Shown: positions 18,015 through 27,865, numbered from the stretch's first letter. The stretch is 64,000 nt of DNA from CAVWXT01 sp963759115 (GCA_963759115.1 CAVWXT010000005.1:496001-560000), one strand, 5' to 3'. The notes: generated from the sequence alone by a model not told the origin. Translations and numbers: made by a program.

Positions 18015-21000
18015 TTACGTCGGCCGCTGGTGCAACTGTTTCTTGACCCACGCCAGCCACTCGTTGGATGGCATACCGTAGGGGCGGAATTTCTCGGTGC
18101 GGCCTTGGGCTTCGTCGTAGAAGAACGCCCGATGCACGTCCAGCCGGCTGGCCTCCGGCGTGTCCATCAGGTTGCTCGAATCGTTGGGGTTCATTTGGAA
18201 CAGCACCCGCATCTCGAAATCCCGCAGGTTCTGCCGATCCAACATGCGGGTGACGTTGCTGTAGGTGTCGCACCAGATGAGGGTGTGAATTCCCAGCGGC
18301 GCGCCTTCGCGCAGGATGGTGGTGAACTGTTTGGCGGGGCTGGGCGGAGTGTCATCGCCCGACGAAAAGCCGAAATCCTCCTCCCGCCGCAAGTCGCGGA
18401 ATCGGCCCAAGTTGTAGACGAACAGGTAGATCGACGGCCTGTCTTCGCCCTCTTCCTGCTGGCGCGAGGCGAGTTCCCCGGCGATCTCCGCGATCAATTC
18501 GGGCGCGTCGCGGACCCCGGCGAGCTTCACGCCGTGAGGCGCCACCGTCGCCAGACGGTTCCAGAAGCCGATCTCCGGGGCATCGGACCGCATGCCGTCG
18601 AGGATGTAGAATCGTGTCCCGCTTCCCTCGCCGGTGGACGGTGCAAGCTGCGCGGCCAGACTGACGAAGCAGGCCGACAGCACGCCCAGCGAGGCCTCCT
18701 CGCGGTGTCCCACCATGAGGAGATTGCTGCCGTTTTGACGGACGAACGCCGCCGCCGTCGGGTCCTTGATGGCCACTGCCGAGCCGAGCCACGCCGGCAC
18801 GCTCGGCGCCGTCTCCGGCCACGATGGGGCGGTCAGCAATTCGCGCAACAGCGGGTTATCGTTCGGGTCGGCCAGAACGTTCCCTTCAAATACGATCGCC
18901 GGCGTCACGCTGCAATGCCGTTGCGCGGCGAATTGGCCAATGCGCTGAAGGTAGTCGTCGCGCTCGTGATCGGGGAGCCACACGACCTGGAACGGATGGT
19001 TCCCCTCGTAGAGGCCGTTCGCGTCGTTGTAGATCGCTTCGCCGGGCCGGGTCAGCAAGCGGGCCGCCGTGTTGTCTTCGCTGAGAATCAGGTGGGCGTC
19101 GGCCTCGCTGCACTGCAAGGCGATGCGCACGGCCATTTGGCCGATCGTGCTGCGGGCCAGCGTGTAGGCACCGCCGAGGGTCTGCGAGCCCAGCAGCACG
19201 TGGATGCCGAAGGCCCGGCCCTGCCGCACCAGCCGGTCCAGCAACAAGGCCGCCTCCTGCGAAATGCGGTCGTCTTCGACGAACAACTCCTGAAACTCGT
19301 CGATAATCAACAGGATCCGCGGCAGCCGGGCGGCGGGCTGGGCCGCGCGATAGTTCTTGACGTCTTGCACTCCCTGGCCGCGGAACAGGTCGCCGCGGCT
19401 GCGCAGCTCGGCGTCGAGACGTTGCAGCACGCTCAAGCCGAACTCCCGCTCGCTCTCGATCGCTACCACCCGCGCGTGCGGCAACCCGGTGCGGGCGTAG
19501 GCCTTGAACTCCACGCCCTTCTTGAAGTCGACGAGGTAGAGCTCCACCTCGTCGGGACTATAGCGCAGGGCCAGATTCGTCACCAGGACGTGCAGCAAGG
19601 TCGACTTGCCCGAGCCGGTCTTGCCCGAGATCAGCACGTGCTGCGAGGTGCCGCCGCCGAGGTCCAAGTGCTGCAATTTCATGGCGCCGGCCCTGCCCAG
19701 CGGCACGTCGAGACCGCTGCGGCTGTCGGCCGCCCACCAATCCTGAACGTCGGGCACGACGCAGGAGAACGACACCTCGACGCGGCCGCTGTCTTTCGCC
19801 GCAGTGCCGATGACGCGGAGGATGTCCTTGAATTTGCTCGGGCGCAGGCGGCGGGGAAACGTTCACCACCAAGGGCCCGAAGTTGGGATGCTCCCATACG
19901 AAGCCTCCCTCGGTGCCGGGCAACAGCAGGGCGTCGGCCTCCAACTCGGGCTCGGTCCAGGGCAGCACCAGGGCGTCGGGCTCCAGGTCGGACAAGTGGA
20001 AGTTGCGAGGAAACGGCAGCCGGTCGTCGACGCTCATCAGCACGAACACCCCGCACCGGGCCCCGCTGGCCACGATGCTCTTGAGGCGATCGGCGGCCGG
20101 CTCGGAGAAATTGGTGGGGAAATCGGCCACCACCAGCACCCGGTACGGTTCGGCCATCTCGCCGGCAAAGGCGTTGTACTCCTCGATCGAATGGAACTCC
20201 TTGCGGAGGTACACCTGGAGCACGTCTTCCATGTGTTTGGTCAGGTCCGCCAAACGCTGCTCGATGTGGGCCGTATCGGTCCAGATCCGGCTGGCCACCA
20301 ACTGCTCGTCGTAATCGGCCAGGTGCATGAAGGCTGAGAAACTGTCGCCCAGCCCCACCGGATCGATAATCGTGAAACGGACCTTGCTGGGCGGGATCGC
20401 CGTCAGCAGTCGCAGCATCGCGCTTTGCATGGCGTCTACCGCCTTGACGCGCCCGGGGCCGTTGGCCTTCAGCATCAGCAGCGAACGCCGGGGATAGGGC
20501 AGCACGACGGGCATCGCGAACTCGACCTGCGGGGGACGAAGCCGTTGGTCTTCCGGCACCCCGCCGTTGATCGCCGCCAGGTTGATCTGGCTCCCGCCGA
20601 AGCGGATGATCGGCGGGATCGAGGTCGGCGCCGCCCAGCGGCGCCAGTCGTCGGTGTTCCAATCGGGAAACGCCTCGCGGCACGCGCCGTCGATTTCGGT
20701 GGTCGACGCCCGAAATCGCTCGACGCCCGTCCGCCACCGCTCCGCCATATCGGCCCACTCGCGGTCGAAGCGCTGCCGAATTTCCTCGACGGTGCGCGCA
20801 TGGCGGGCGGCGAGCTGCTCCGTTTCGGTCTGGTAGCGTTCATCGATCTCGCGGAGCAGGGCGGGGTATTTCTCCTCGATTTCTTTCACGGTCCGGTCGC
20901 GCCACGCGGCCAGTTCGGCCAATCGGCGGGGATACGTGTCGTCGGCCTGCTGCAAGTCGTCGCGCTTGCGCCGCGCGATCCTCGTCACCACCGCAGCGTG

Positions 21001-21949
21001 CGTTTCCTCCGCCCGCTGGATGTCGGCTTTGTGACGGCCGATGATCGTGGCGTCCAACTGCCGGCATTGCTCCTTGGCGGCTTCGAGCACGGCCGGGTAT
21101 CCAAAGCCGGCCTGGAGCAACGAATGCCGCAGGACGAGATACGCCTTGGTGGATCGCCGCCAGGCGATGTAGGAGAGCAAAGCGCCGGTGATCGAAGAGA
21201 ACAGCGCGGTAAAGCCCGCGCTGATGGCCGCCCAACGCCAATCATCCCACCCAAACACCAGAATCAACGGCGCGGACGACAGCGCCAACAAGAGCGCCAG
21301 AATCAGCCACGGCCGGTAGCCCTGAAACATCCGCGGGAGCGACTGACCGGCAAGCACGGCGAACTGAGTCTTGGCCTGCTCCACGGCGTGACAAAAGCGC
21401 CGGCCGGGATGCTCTTCAAGGATTACTTCGACGGCCGGACCGGCGGGGAATTCATCCCAGTGCCCACGTTGATTGAGCAGGTCCACGGCTTGGCGATGGA
21501 TGTTCCGCAATTCCTGCCAGCGGCTGTCCAACCCCGCCAGGAGATCGTCCAAAGGCACGTTCAGGTTGCCGCGGGCCGCGTCGGATGCCTCAATGGCCCG
21601 CCAATGGGCGTCTTGCAGCGCTTGGTCGGCGGCCTTCTCGTCGGCGCTGGAGCGGGCGAGCGCCTCCGCCCGCACCTCTTCATACTCCTTCTCCAACGCG
21701 GCATGTTCCGACTCGAACCGGGCCGCCGTCTCGGTCCGCGCAGTGGCGTATTGCCGTTCGGTCGCGGTTTTGTCGTCGCGATATTGCTTGTCGAGCCGCT
21801 GCTGGGCCTCTTGAAACTCCTTGCCGGCGCTGTTTGGCCGCGGCCTGGCCCGCTTCAACCTGTTTTTCGGCGGTGGCGCGTTCCGCCACGAGGCGGCACA
21901 GGTCGGTCAATAGCTGTTGCGGCGTGTCGGGTGAAAAGGTTTCACTCAT
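18015..21949 (-). CDS. FtsK/SpoIIIE-type ATPase of a type VII secretion-like locus, two frameshifts
   Basis: About 1310 residues once two single-base frameshifts are repaired (near 21840 and 19855). Order: helical N-terminus; coiled coil rich in Glu/Arg/Ala; two membrane helices (PWLILALLLALSSAPLILV and ISAGFTALFSSITGALLSYI); a second long coiled coil; then three ATPase-like modules. The first lacks a P-loop (LMLKANGPGRVKAV). The second is canonical, with Walker A ISGKTGSGKST and Walker B RILLIIDEFQEL, followed by GIHVLLGSQTL. The third is degenerate (NLLMVGHREEASLGV). This arrangement recalls EssC/EccC, the motor of type VII secretion, but the N-terminal FHA domains of EssC are absent. It starts inside the stop of the small WXG100-like gene. 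Confidence 0.85.
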
Positions 21950-22190
21950 CGCTCATCCCAAAGTTGGAACCGCAGTCGTGCTCCGCAGCCGCCACCGCGG
22001 CCGACAGCCGGGCAATCACGGCCAGCATGTCCTTGACGTGGGGTTCCATGGGTGCCAGGTGGGTTTCTTCGAACTCGCGACGGGCCGCATCGGTCCACTG
22101 CGATTCGACGTTGGCGAAGGTGGTTCGAAACACCTTGAGCGCGTCTTCCAATTTGGCCGCCGCGCCGTGCGCACTGAAATCGCCCATCAC
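21942..22190 (-). CDS. small WXG100-like helical protein B
   Basis: An 82-residue (or 81 from the second Met) all-helical protein. A central turn QWTDAARREFEE at residues 31-42 matches the turn in the 90-residue WXG100-like protein of this locus (TWRDQEQKKF): both read W-x-D-x5-F. The product is the size of ESX substrates, which pair as helical hairpins. The start overlaps the stop of the 231-residue gene by 4 nt and the stop overlaps the ATPase start, so all three are probably translationally coupled. It lacks a classical WXG triplet, so membership of the superfamily rests on size, helix-turn-helix pattern and context. Confidence 0.7.
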   Translation of the reverse strand: MMGDFSAHGAAAKLEDALKVFRTTFANVESQWTDAARREFEETHLAPMEPHVKDMLAVIARLSAAVAAAEHDCGSNFGMSDE

Positions 22191-22882
22191 CCGATTCCCT
22201 TCTCGTCGACCGTCGTGTCGGCGTCGCCCGGCGTGGGGTCCCGCGATGGGGCTCGTCCCGGCAATTCGCTCTCTGCTGCCGAGGAAGGCCCTGCCGCGCC
22301 GCCATCGTCTGCGCCCGGGGGACCCGTCGCCGAATCCGCATCCCCAATCTGGGTGGTGTATTCTGCCAACAGATCCTTTGCCGGTCCGGACGCCGGCGCC
22401 CCCAGGGAAATATAGCTTTCTAAAGAGGCGCTCATGCGCTTGAGTGCGGCGTCGGCCTGCTCCAGGTCGCCTTCGAGCCAGGACAGGAACTGGATGCGGG
22501 TGCGCTGGAAGACGTCTACCGCGTGATCGACGGCCCGCGTGTGGCGGCGAACCGCCTCGACTTTTCGCATGGCGATCTCTTGGCGGCGTTGGGCCCGCGC
22601 CAGGGCCCGCCTCTCATCGACGCATTCCGTCTCGTGGCCCGCGACGCGGCGCATCGACCGGGCCTGGATCAATTGCACTTTTGCCGTGGCCACCGCGTCC
22701 TCGCTGCGGCGGAGCTCGTGCGCCCAGTAATCCTTCCGATCGTGATGAATCCAGCTCACGACGCGGCGGGCTTGGAGGTCCAACTCGTCCAGCGCGCTGG
22801 CGGCGTCGCTGCGGAACCGCTTCAGGGCCACCGCCGTGGTCTGCAGCGCATCGATCGACGTTACTCGCGCGGACCGGCTCAT
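22187..22882 (-). CDS. helical coiled-coil protein of the type VII-like locus
   Basis: A 231-residue protein not matching a family I can name. Residues 1-160 are almost wholly helical and charged (Arg/Ala/Glu rich, e.g. VSWIHHDRKDYWAHELRRSE), with no signal peptide or membrane helix. The last 70 residues are low-complexity Gly/Ala/Pro/Asp. It is placed between the two WXG100-like genes, 9 nt after the first, and overlaps the next start by 4 nt. The position suggests a secreted partner, a chaperone or an adaptor for the FtsK-like ATPase; the length exceeds that of ordinary WXG100 proteins and resembles LXG-type or EspB-like helical bundles only loosely. Confidence 0.7.
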   Translation of the reverse strand: MSRSARVTSIDALQTTAVALKRFRSDAASALDELDLQARRVVSWIHHDRKDYWAHELRRSEDAVATAKVQLIQARSMRRVAGHETECVDERRALARAQRRQEIAMRKVEAVRRHTRAVDHAVDVFQRTRIQFLSWLEGDLEQADAALKRMSASLESYISLGAPASGPAKDLLAEYTTQIGDADSATGPPGADDGGAAGPSSAAESELPGRAPSRDPTPGDADTTVDEKGIG

Positions 22883-22891
22883 GGCGTCCGA

Positions 22892-23164
22892 CTACCTTTG
22901 TTGCAGGTACTCCTCGATGATTTCCGCCTTTCGCAACAGGTACGGGATGTGCCGATCGATGATCTCGACGAACCGCCCGAGAGACTTGATCTGCTGCTCG
23001 AACTCCTCGGCGAATTTCTTCTGCTCCTGGTCGCGCCAGGTCCGCTCCAGGGTCGCCATCTGCCCGTTGAGCGACGAGATCCGCTCCTGGACGTCGCCGT
23101 TGAACTTCTTGAGACTCAAGGCGAAACGTCTCAATTCCTCGGGATCGACGATAGCTTGCGCCAT
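22892..23164 (-). CDS. WXG100-family-like protein A
   Basis: A 90-residue protein starting 7 nt after AGGAG. Two long amphipathic helices flank a central turn with Trp43 (LERTWRDQEQKKFAEEF). This fits the WXG100/ESAT-6 plan in length and Trp position, although Gly is replaced (WRD). The C-terminus (YLLRKAEIIEEYLQQR) is helical and charged. It heads a four-gene cluster ending in an FtsK/SpoIIIE ATPase, the combination expected for a type VII-like secretion system and its substrate. Planctomycetes encode such loci, but I know of no assigned function. The likely role is an exported helper or substrate dimer. Confidence 0.8.
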   Translation of the reverse strand: MAQAIVDPEELRRFALSLKKFNGDVQERISSLNGQMATLERTWRDQEQKKFAEEFEQQIKSLGRFVEIIDRHIPYLLRKAEIIEEYLQQR

Positions 23165-23171
23165 GGCAAAC

Positions 23172-23221
23172 TCCTGGTGGTCAGCGAACCGACAACTGAT
23201 AGCTGATAGCTGACAACTCTC
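23172..23221. repeat. short tandem repeat, (GATAGCT) type
   Basis: Low-complexity stretch with repeats of ACTGATAGCTGATAGCTGACAACT between efpL and the WXG100-like gene. Related TGGTCAGTTGTCAG repeats occur upstream of fmt at 33811-33840. No function is visible. Confidence 0.45.
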
Positions 23222-23224
23222 CCC

Positions 23225-23797
23225 CTATGCCCGCGAAAGATACGAGGCCGTGCGGGTATCGACCTTGATCTGCTCGCCTTCGCTGAGGTACTCGGGCACC
23301 TGGACGATCAGGCCGGTTTGCAGCGTGGCGGGCTTGGTCCGCGCGGTGGCCGATGCGCCCTTGATGCCCGGGTCGCACTGCACCACCTTCAATTCCACGG
23401 TCAGCGGCAACTGCACGCCCACGCATTGGTCGTTGTAGATCAGGCCCAACACGCCTTCGAGGTCCTCGGTGAGATACTGGAGTTCTTCCGCGAGATCGTC
23501 GCGCGGAAAGGAATACTGCTCGTAGGTCGTCTGATCCAGAAAATGGGCCTCGGCCGGGTCGGCGTACATGAACTTGACGGGGTGTTTCTGGAAGTCGGCC
23601 TCAGCCAGCGACTCGCCCCCGCGCAGCGTGATGTCAACCTTCTGTTTCGAGATCAAGTTCCGCGCCCGGTACTTGTAGAACGTGGCCGCGCCGCGGGCCG
23701 AAGGGCTCTGCACGTTGACCCCCTCGATCATGCAGGGCGCCCCGTGGTAGTTGACGATGTGACCTCTCTTGATGTCCTTGGCAATCATCTCATTCAT
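23225..23797 (-). CDS. efpL: elongation factor P-like protein EfpL (YeiP)
   Basis: A 190-residue three-domain OB/KOW protein. KDIKRGHIVNYHGAPCMI begins the KOW-like domain. The signature SPSARGAATFYKYRARNL distinguishes the YeiP/EfpL branch from ordinary EF-P: the tip is Arg in the SxxARGAA loop rather than the modifiable Lys of EF-P. The C-terminal OB domain ends IQVPEYLSEGEQIKVDTRTASYLSRA-like (GLIVQVPEYLSEGEQIKVDT). EfpL relieves ribosome stalling at polyproline and related motifs. The first codons overlap the stop of the preceding 166-residue gene by 8 nt. ATG at 23788 is an alternative start. It lies 60 nt upstream of the type VII-like cluster in the same direction. Confidence 0.88.
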   Translation of the reverse strand: MNEMIAKDIKRGHIVNYHGAPCMIEGVNVQSPSARGAATFYKYRARNLISKQKVDITLRGGESLAEADFQKHPVKFMYADPAEAHFLDQTTYEQYSFPRDDLAEELQYLTEDLEGVLGLIYNDQCVGVQLPLTVELKVVQCDPGIKGASATARTKPATLQTGLIVQVPEYLSEGEQIKVDTRTASYLSRA

Positions 23798-24290
23798 CCG
23801 TTAAGAAAGTTCCCGCCTGAGGATCGACGGCCACCCCGTGGGTGAGCTTGGCCAGCACCCCCAGCACGACCAGCAGGGCGCTCGGATCGAGCATCTCTTC
23901 CTCCTCGGAGTTTTCCTCATCCTCCTCGGGGATTTGCTCGAAGTGGAGCACGTCGAAGCGGCCGTCGTACTTCTTGATCTGCTCCCACGGAACCGGGGGA
24001 GGGCTGTCGGCCCCGGCCTTCTTCAAGTCTTCCACCAGCGACGCCCCCTGCTCCAGCACCTCGGCGCCGTCCGTATAGCAGATGTCTAACGCCGCGAAAT
24101 CGTCGGGCGAGGTCAGCGTGAGCGAATCGAAACCGCCCTCGTCGTCGGCGCTGAGGTTGCTCAGTTCGAACCGCTTGTTCAGCGCCGAGAGCGCCTTCGT
24201 GACAGTCGTCAGTTTGGGACGTTGTTTCGCATGGAAGAGCACGAAGTACGTCTCGCGCCACCGGTAGCGACTGTTTTCGAACGTCGACAT
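23790..24290 (-). CDS. conserved hypothetical protein, cytoplasmic, acidic C-terminal half
   Basis: A 166-residue protein without signal peptide. N-terminal half: RYRWRETYFVLFHAKQRPKL, then a Leu/Ser/Asp-rich region that could be an alpha/beta domain (SLTLTSPDDFAALDICYT). A highly acidic linker EEDEENSEEEEMLD precedes a hydrophobic helix (PSALLVVLGVLAKLTHGVAV) and the ending DPQAGTFLTDE. It overlaps the efpL start by 8 nt, so the two are likely co-translated. I do not recognise the family; the link to efpL suggests a role in translation or a chance operon. Confidence 0.65.
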   Translation of the reverse strand: MSTFENSRYRWRETYFVLFHAKQRPKLTTVTKALSALNKRFELSNLSADDEGGFDSLTLTSPDDFAALDICYTDGAEVLEQGASLVEDLKKAGADSPPPVPWEQIKKYDGRFDVLHFEQIPEEDEENSEEEEMLDPSALLVVLGVLAKLTHGVAVDPQAGTFLTDE

Positions 24291-24375
24291 GGCTGGCCGC
24301 CGCAGTGGTTAGTGGTTTGTCGATATTTGTAGGGTGGGTCAAGCGAAGCGCTGACCCACCAGCATCCTATTTCTA

Positions 24376-24591
24376 TCACTCGGAAAGGCCGTCTTGCCAG
24401 GCCTGGATGGCGGTCATCACGGCGTCTCGTTCCTCGCGGGATCCCCAGACCGATTCGCCTTGCTCCAAACGAATCTCGTATTCCCCTTCTCGTTCGCAAT
24501 CCGACGAGCCGCAGAAATGCGGCACGTCCGCCACCCAAAGGATTCGGTGCAGGGGAATGTGCTTGTCGTCAACCAGGCAGAAAGCAGACAT
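24376..24591 (-). CDS. small conserved hypothetical protein
   Basis: A 71-residue cytoplasmic protein (MSAFCLVDDKHIPLHRILW...). Two Cys close together (HFCGSSDCE) could bind a metal or be incidental. The C-terminus is acidic and helical (REERDAVMTAIQAWQDGL). An in-frame GTG at 24606 would add five residues. No strong ribosome site precedes either start. I do not recognise the family. It stands alone, 85 nt upstream of the 166-residue gene in the same direction, with the REP-like motif GTGGGTCA...TGACCCAC (24335-24360) in between. Confidence 0.55.
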   Translation of the reverse strand: MSAFCLVDDKHIPLHRILWVADVPHFCGSSDCEREGEYEIRLEQGESVWGSREERDAVMTAIQAWQDGLSE

Positions 24592-24690
24592 GGTTTGTGG
24601 TAGCACCTCAGCCGCGTGGCCGCCTCGTTGTTACACACAAGTTGGCGGATAGATATACCGAGCGGGTTTTTCCATTCTGTGTCTTTTCTC

Positions 24691-24886
24691 TAGCCCAGGC
24701 GTTTACGCCTGTGGAACAAGAGACCATCGTTGATATTTTTTCCTTTTAAGCCCCCTTCAGGGGGTGCGGATTGGTTCGTTGGCGGAAATTGGCTCAGAAT
24801 CATCCCTTCGCGCCCCCTGAAGGGGGCGGGAAGAAAAGGGAAATGGTGTTTTGGCTTCCTTTCCACAGGCGTAAACGCCTGGGCTA
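24691..24886. repeat. nested palindromic element
   Basis: Outer arms of 26 bp (24691-24716 and 24861-24886) are exact reverse complements and read AGCCCAGGCGTTTACGCC. Inner palindromes CCCCCTTCAGGGGG (near 24751) and CCCCCTGAAGGGGG (near 24813) are also mutually complementary. The 196-bp unit could fold into one long cruciform. It lies between two genes and encodes no supported product. Confidence 0.65.
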
Positions 24887-24975
24887 AAGAAAAGTGGCCC
24901 AATGGAACCCTCTGTCATTTCTGTCCAAACGACTTCTGTGTAACAACGACGCGTGGACGCGGCAGCTAAACTAAT

Positions 24976-25005
24976 CTCCAATCTCTAATCCCTAATCTCT
25001 CGTTC
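24976..25005. repeat. short tandem repeat, (CTAATCTC/CCTAAT) type
   Basis: CTAATCTCCAATCTCTAATC and similar units abut the 3' end of proC. The same low-complexity pattern occurs at 33863-33897 (before fmt) and 38931-38960 (before ftsY). Confidence 0.5.
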
Positions 25006-25805
25006 CCAATTCGACCGACCGCCGCGTAGCCGCTTCGACGGCCGCGATCAACGCGGCGCGAAGGCCGCCCGCCTCCAACGCCTGCAACCCGGCGATGGTC
25101 GTGCCGGCGGGGCTGGCGACGCGGTCTTTCAACACGGCCGGGTGCTCGCCGGTCGCGAGCACCATTTCGGCGGCCCCGTGCAACGTCTTGGCCGCCATCT
25201 GAGTGGCCAGGTGTCGGGGCAAGCCCATCTTCACCCCGGCGTCGCTGAGGGCCTCGATCATCACGAATACAAATGCCGGTCCGGACCCGGACAGACCGGT
25301 TACGGCGTCCAGCAGTTTCTCCTCCACTTGCCAAGCCAAGCCAATCGCCCCGAGCAACCGCCCGACCAGGCGCCGTCTTCAGCCGTGGCGTGCTCGCCGA
25401 GGCTGTAGGCGCAAACGCCCTGCCCCACCAGGCACGGAGTATTCGGCATCACGCGGACGATCCGCAGCCCCGGCCCAAACCACTGCTGGAGCGAGGCCAA
25501 CCGGACGCCCGCCGCAATCGACACCATGAGGCGCTGGGCAGCGAGTTTACCCCGCAATTCCGCGGCGACCTGAGCTATCTGCTGAGGTTTGACCGCCAGG
25601 ATGATCACGTCCGACTCGGCGGCCACCAGGGCGTTGTCGGCGGTCGTGCGGGCGCCGTAGCGCCGGCAAACCGTTGCCGGGCAAGCTCATCGGTGTCCGA
25701 GGCCAGCAGTCGGTCGGCCGCGGTCAGTCCCGCCTTGATAAAGCCCTGGGCCAGCGCCGTGGCCATTTGGCCGGCGCCGATCAGGCCGATGCGAGTCTGC
25801 AACAT
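24992..25805 (-). CDS. proC: pyrroline-5-carboxylate reductase, two frameshifts
   Basis: Three frames join into about 271 residues, the normal ProC length. 25805 to about 25650 encodes RIGLIGAGQMATALAQGFI (NADPH-binding Rossmann motif). About 25640-25370 encodes DVIILAVKPQQIAQV and VRVMPNTPCLVGQG, the proline-reductase signature. About 25357-24992 encodes the C-terminal helical domain with LDAVTGLSGSGPAFVFVMIEAL and SPAGTTIAGLQALE. Breaks lie near 25640 and 25365. ProC catalyses the last step of proline synthesis in the cytoplasm. Start at 25805 by homology. Confidence 0.88.
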
Positions 25806-26278
25806 GGGTCTGCCGCCGGTTTGGGGGGGAGAGCGTGTTTCTTCTTGCCATGCTACGACAAAGCGGGCCATCGCACAACGGGGGGCCACCGTTGGCTAAT
25901 GCGGCTTGGCGGGTGCTGGGACAGCGGTTTAACTGCTGCCGCAACGCGCCGCTGGTCAACTATCGCTCGAAAATCGTCCCCGTACAAATGCTGTTTTGCT
26001 CGATAGCCCCCCGCTGCAACGGGGGGATTCTCGATGGGAAGCACTTTCCGAAAGCCGCGCCGTCGTTGTGATTCAATCAGATTGGGAATTATCCGCTTGC
26101 CCAACGGTAGGGCGTGGTCATCAGCCGCAGGCTGACCGCGCAGCGGCTGTGTGACCTTACGCCTTTTTGGCGCCATTCAATCTCGCCTGCTTCGCATAGC
26201 CTCCTGTGAAGCGGCTTTCGCGAACATTCTCGTGTTGGCGGCGTGTCCTCAACACAACACTCCACGAATTCTTGGTGC
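25806..26278. other. intergenic region without a supported gene
   Basis: In these 473 bp I find only weak open frames without ribosome sites. A short hairpin CCCCCCG-CTGCAA-CGGGGGG lies near 26010-26029. The minus-strand frame 25853-26176 has no recognisable motif and biased composition, so I do not call it. Confidence 0.4.
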
Positions 26279-27586
26279 CTATGGCTTGGAACATAATTCA
26301 CTTGCCGCATTAGCGAGCACCTTGCACCGCTCGCCAGGATCGGATGTCACGCCCGCGCAAAGGTCAATCGCTTCCGCCACGGCCCCGGTCTCTGCCTGTG
26401 CTATTGCGATCGCTCGGTAGGCTGCCTTTCTGGCACTCTCATCCGTAATCTGGGCTGCCGTCGCCTTGGCTCCCGCCAGGTCTCCGGTCCTCGCTTGAAC
26501 CAAAGCGATGTGGGGATAGACGGACACCTTTTCACGCTCACGGTCAACTCCTGCTGCTATGCGCCTGGCCAGCGCCAGACTTTCATTGGCGTTCGCGACG
26601 TCCCCGCCGCTTGCTTGAGCTTCGGCGATGGACAGGTATGCCACACAACTATCAAAAGGGCTGTTGATCTTCGCTGCCGACGCCTTGAGTAACTCTATAG
26701 TGTGAAGTGCCTTGACCTTGTCCCCTGCCCTAATCAGTGCCACGGCGATCCTGGTGAAGGCCATTACCCTCCAGCCCTCACCATCTACCAGTGTCACTGT
26801 CGCGTTGGCTCCCGCCGCGTCCCCCGCTTCCGCTTGAACTTCAGCGATATCGGTGTACGCGAAAGCTCTTTCGAGTCTTCCGAGCGGGCCGTCATCGATC
26901 AGAGCCGCACTGGCCTTGGCAGCGGCCAAATCCCCCAATTTTGCCTGGGCCTTGGCGATCGCTCGGTAAGCGGACCCTTTGGCGGCCGGCATGGTCAGGT
27001 TCTCTGCTATCGCCTTGGCCGCAGCCACATCCCCCGCTTCCGCTTGCCCAATTGCGATGTCCACGTCGGCCAATAATCGATACCATTCTTCGCTGATTCT
27101 GGTTGCGGAAGACTTTGCCAACTCAAGAGTCTGACGTGCGCCCGCCTTGTCCCCACGATTCGCCTCAGCCCTAGCGATGCGGCTGTAGGCTGCTGCCATG
27201 CGGGCCGCATCCCTGATCGTCGCGGCCATCGCCTTTGCTTTGGCAACTTGCCCGCACTCCGCCAGTGCCAACATGATATCCGTGTCGGCCGATGTCCTCT
27301 TATCCTCCTGAAGGATCCCAACTGCTGCTGCTGTAGCTTCTTCTAGGCTCTTGCGTGCTCCCGTCGCATCTCCGGCTTTCGCTTGTGCCGCTGCAATCGT
27401 AAGGTAGGCCGCCGCTTTGTCCTCTGCCTTGGAGATGAGTCTCACATCTTTTCTAGCCGCGTCGATCAATTGACATGCTATGGCTCGCCGCGCGGTCATC
27501 GCATCAGCAGTTTTTCCCTGGGGTTGGTCTGACGCTGGAGAAGCGGCTGCTAGTCCCATACAAATCCAACACAGTATCTGGTTCAT
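26279..27586 (-). CDS. secreted helical-repeat protein
   Basis: A 435-residue protein. The ATG at 27586 (with GGAAGCAGG upstream) starts a signal peptide (MNQILCWICMGLAAASPAS); the frame is open further upstream but without a better start. The mature chain consists of about ten degenerate repeats of 34-38 residues, each reading roughly AYxxIAxAQAxAGDxAGAxxxL (for example AAYLTIAAAQAKAGDATGARKSL). Such two-helix units resemble TPR or HEAT folds and suggest a protein-binding scaffold outside the cytoplasm. No catalytic motif. Lower GC than its neighbours and no operon partner, so possible transfer. Confidence 0.75.
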   Translation of the reverse strand: MNQILCWICMGLAAASPASDQPQGKTADAMTARRAIACQLIDAARKDVRLISKAEDKAAAYLTIAAAQAKAGDATGARKSLEEATAAAVGILQEDKRTSADTDIMLALAECGQVAKAKAMAATIRDAARMAAAYSRIARAEANRGDKAGARQTLELAKSSATRISEEWYRLLADVDIAIGQAEAGDVAAAKAIAENLTMPAAKGSAYRAIAKAQAKLGDLAAAKASAALIDDGPLGRLERAFAYTDIAEVQAEAGDAAGANATVTLVDGEGWRVMAFTRIAVALIRAGDKVKALHTIELLKASAAKINSPFDSCVAYLSIAEAQASGGDVANANESLALARRIAAGVDREREKVSVYPHIALVQARTGDLAGAKATAAQITDESARKAAYRAIAIAQAETGAVAEAIDLCAGVTSDPGERCKVLANAASELCSKP

Positions 27587-27865
27587 GGCCTGCTTCCATT
27601 GTCGAATGGACGATTCGTTACTTCTGCTGAGCCAACGAAGTTCTAGCGCACCAAGTGTCAACAAAGACGGTCAAACTGGATAGACGGGGTGCCATGACTA
27701 AATTCCACCATGCCTCAAAAGCCAATCTTATACGTTCTCGGGGTGGCAATGCAACCCCAAGAAAGCAGGTCACTGATAAGCACCCACAACTGTGAATCAC
27801 TGCACTAGGTCCTCCTTAAATGCCATGTCATTACCCACATTTTGTCCCGTAGGGACGTACGATAG

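Noticed and set aside
17904..22443. Long plus-strand frames (726 and 672 codons) opposite the FtsK-like gene
   Set aside because: Antisense to a gene with clear Walker motifs; composition is Arg/Pro/His-rich as expected for shadows of high-GC codons.
25853..26176. 107-codon minus-strand frame
   Set aside because: No ribosome site or motif; low-quality amino-acid composition.
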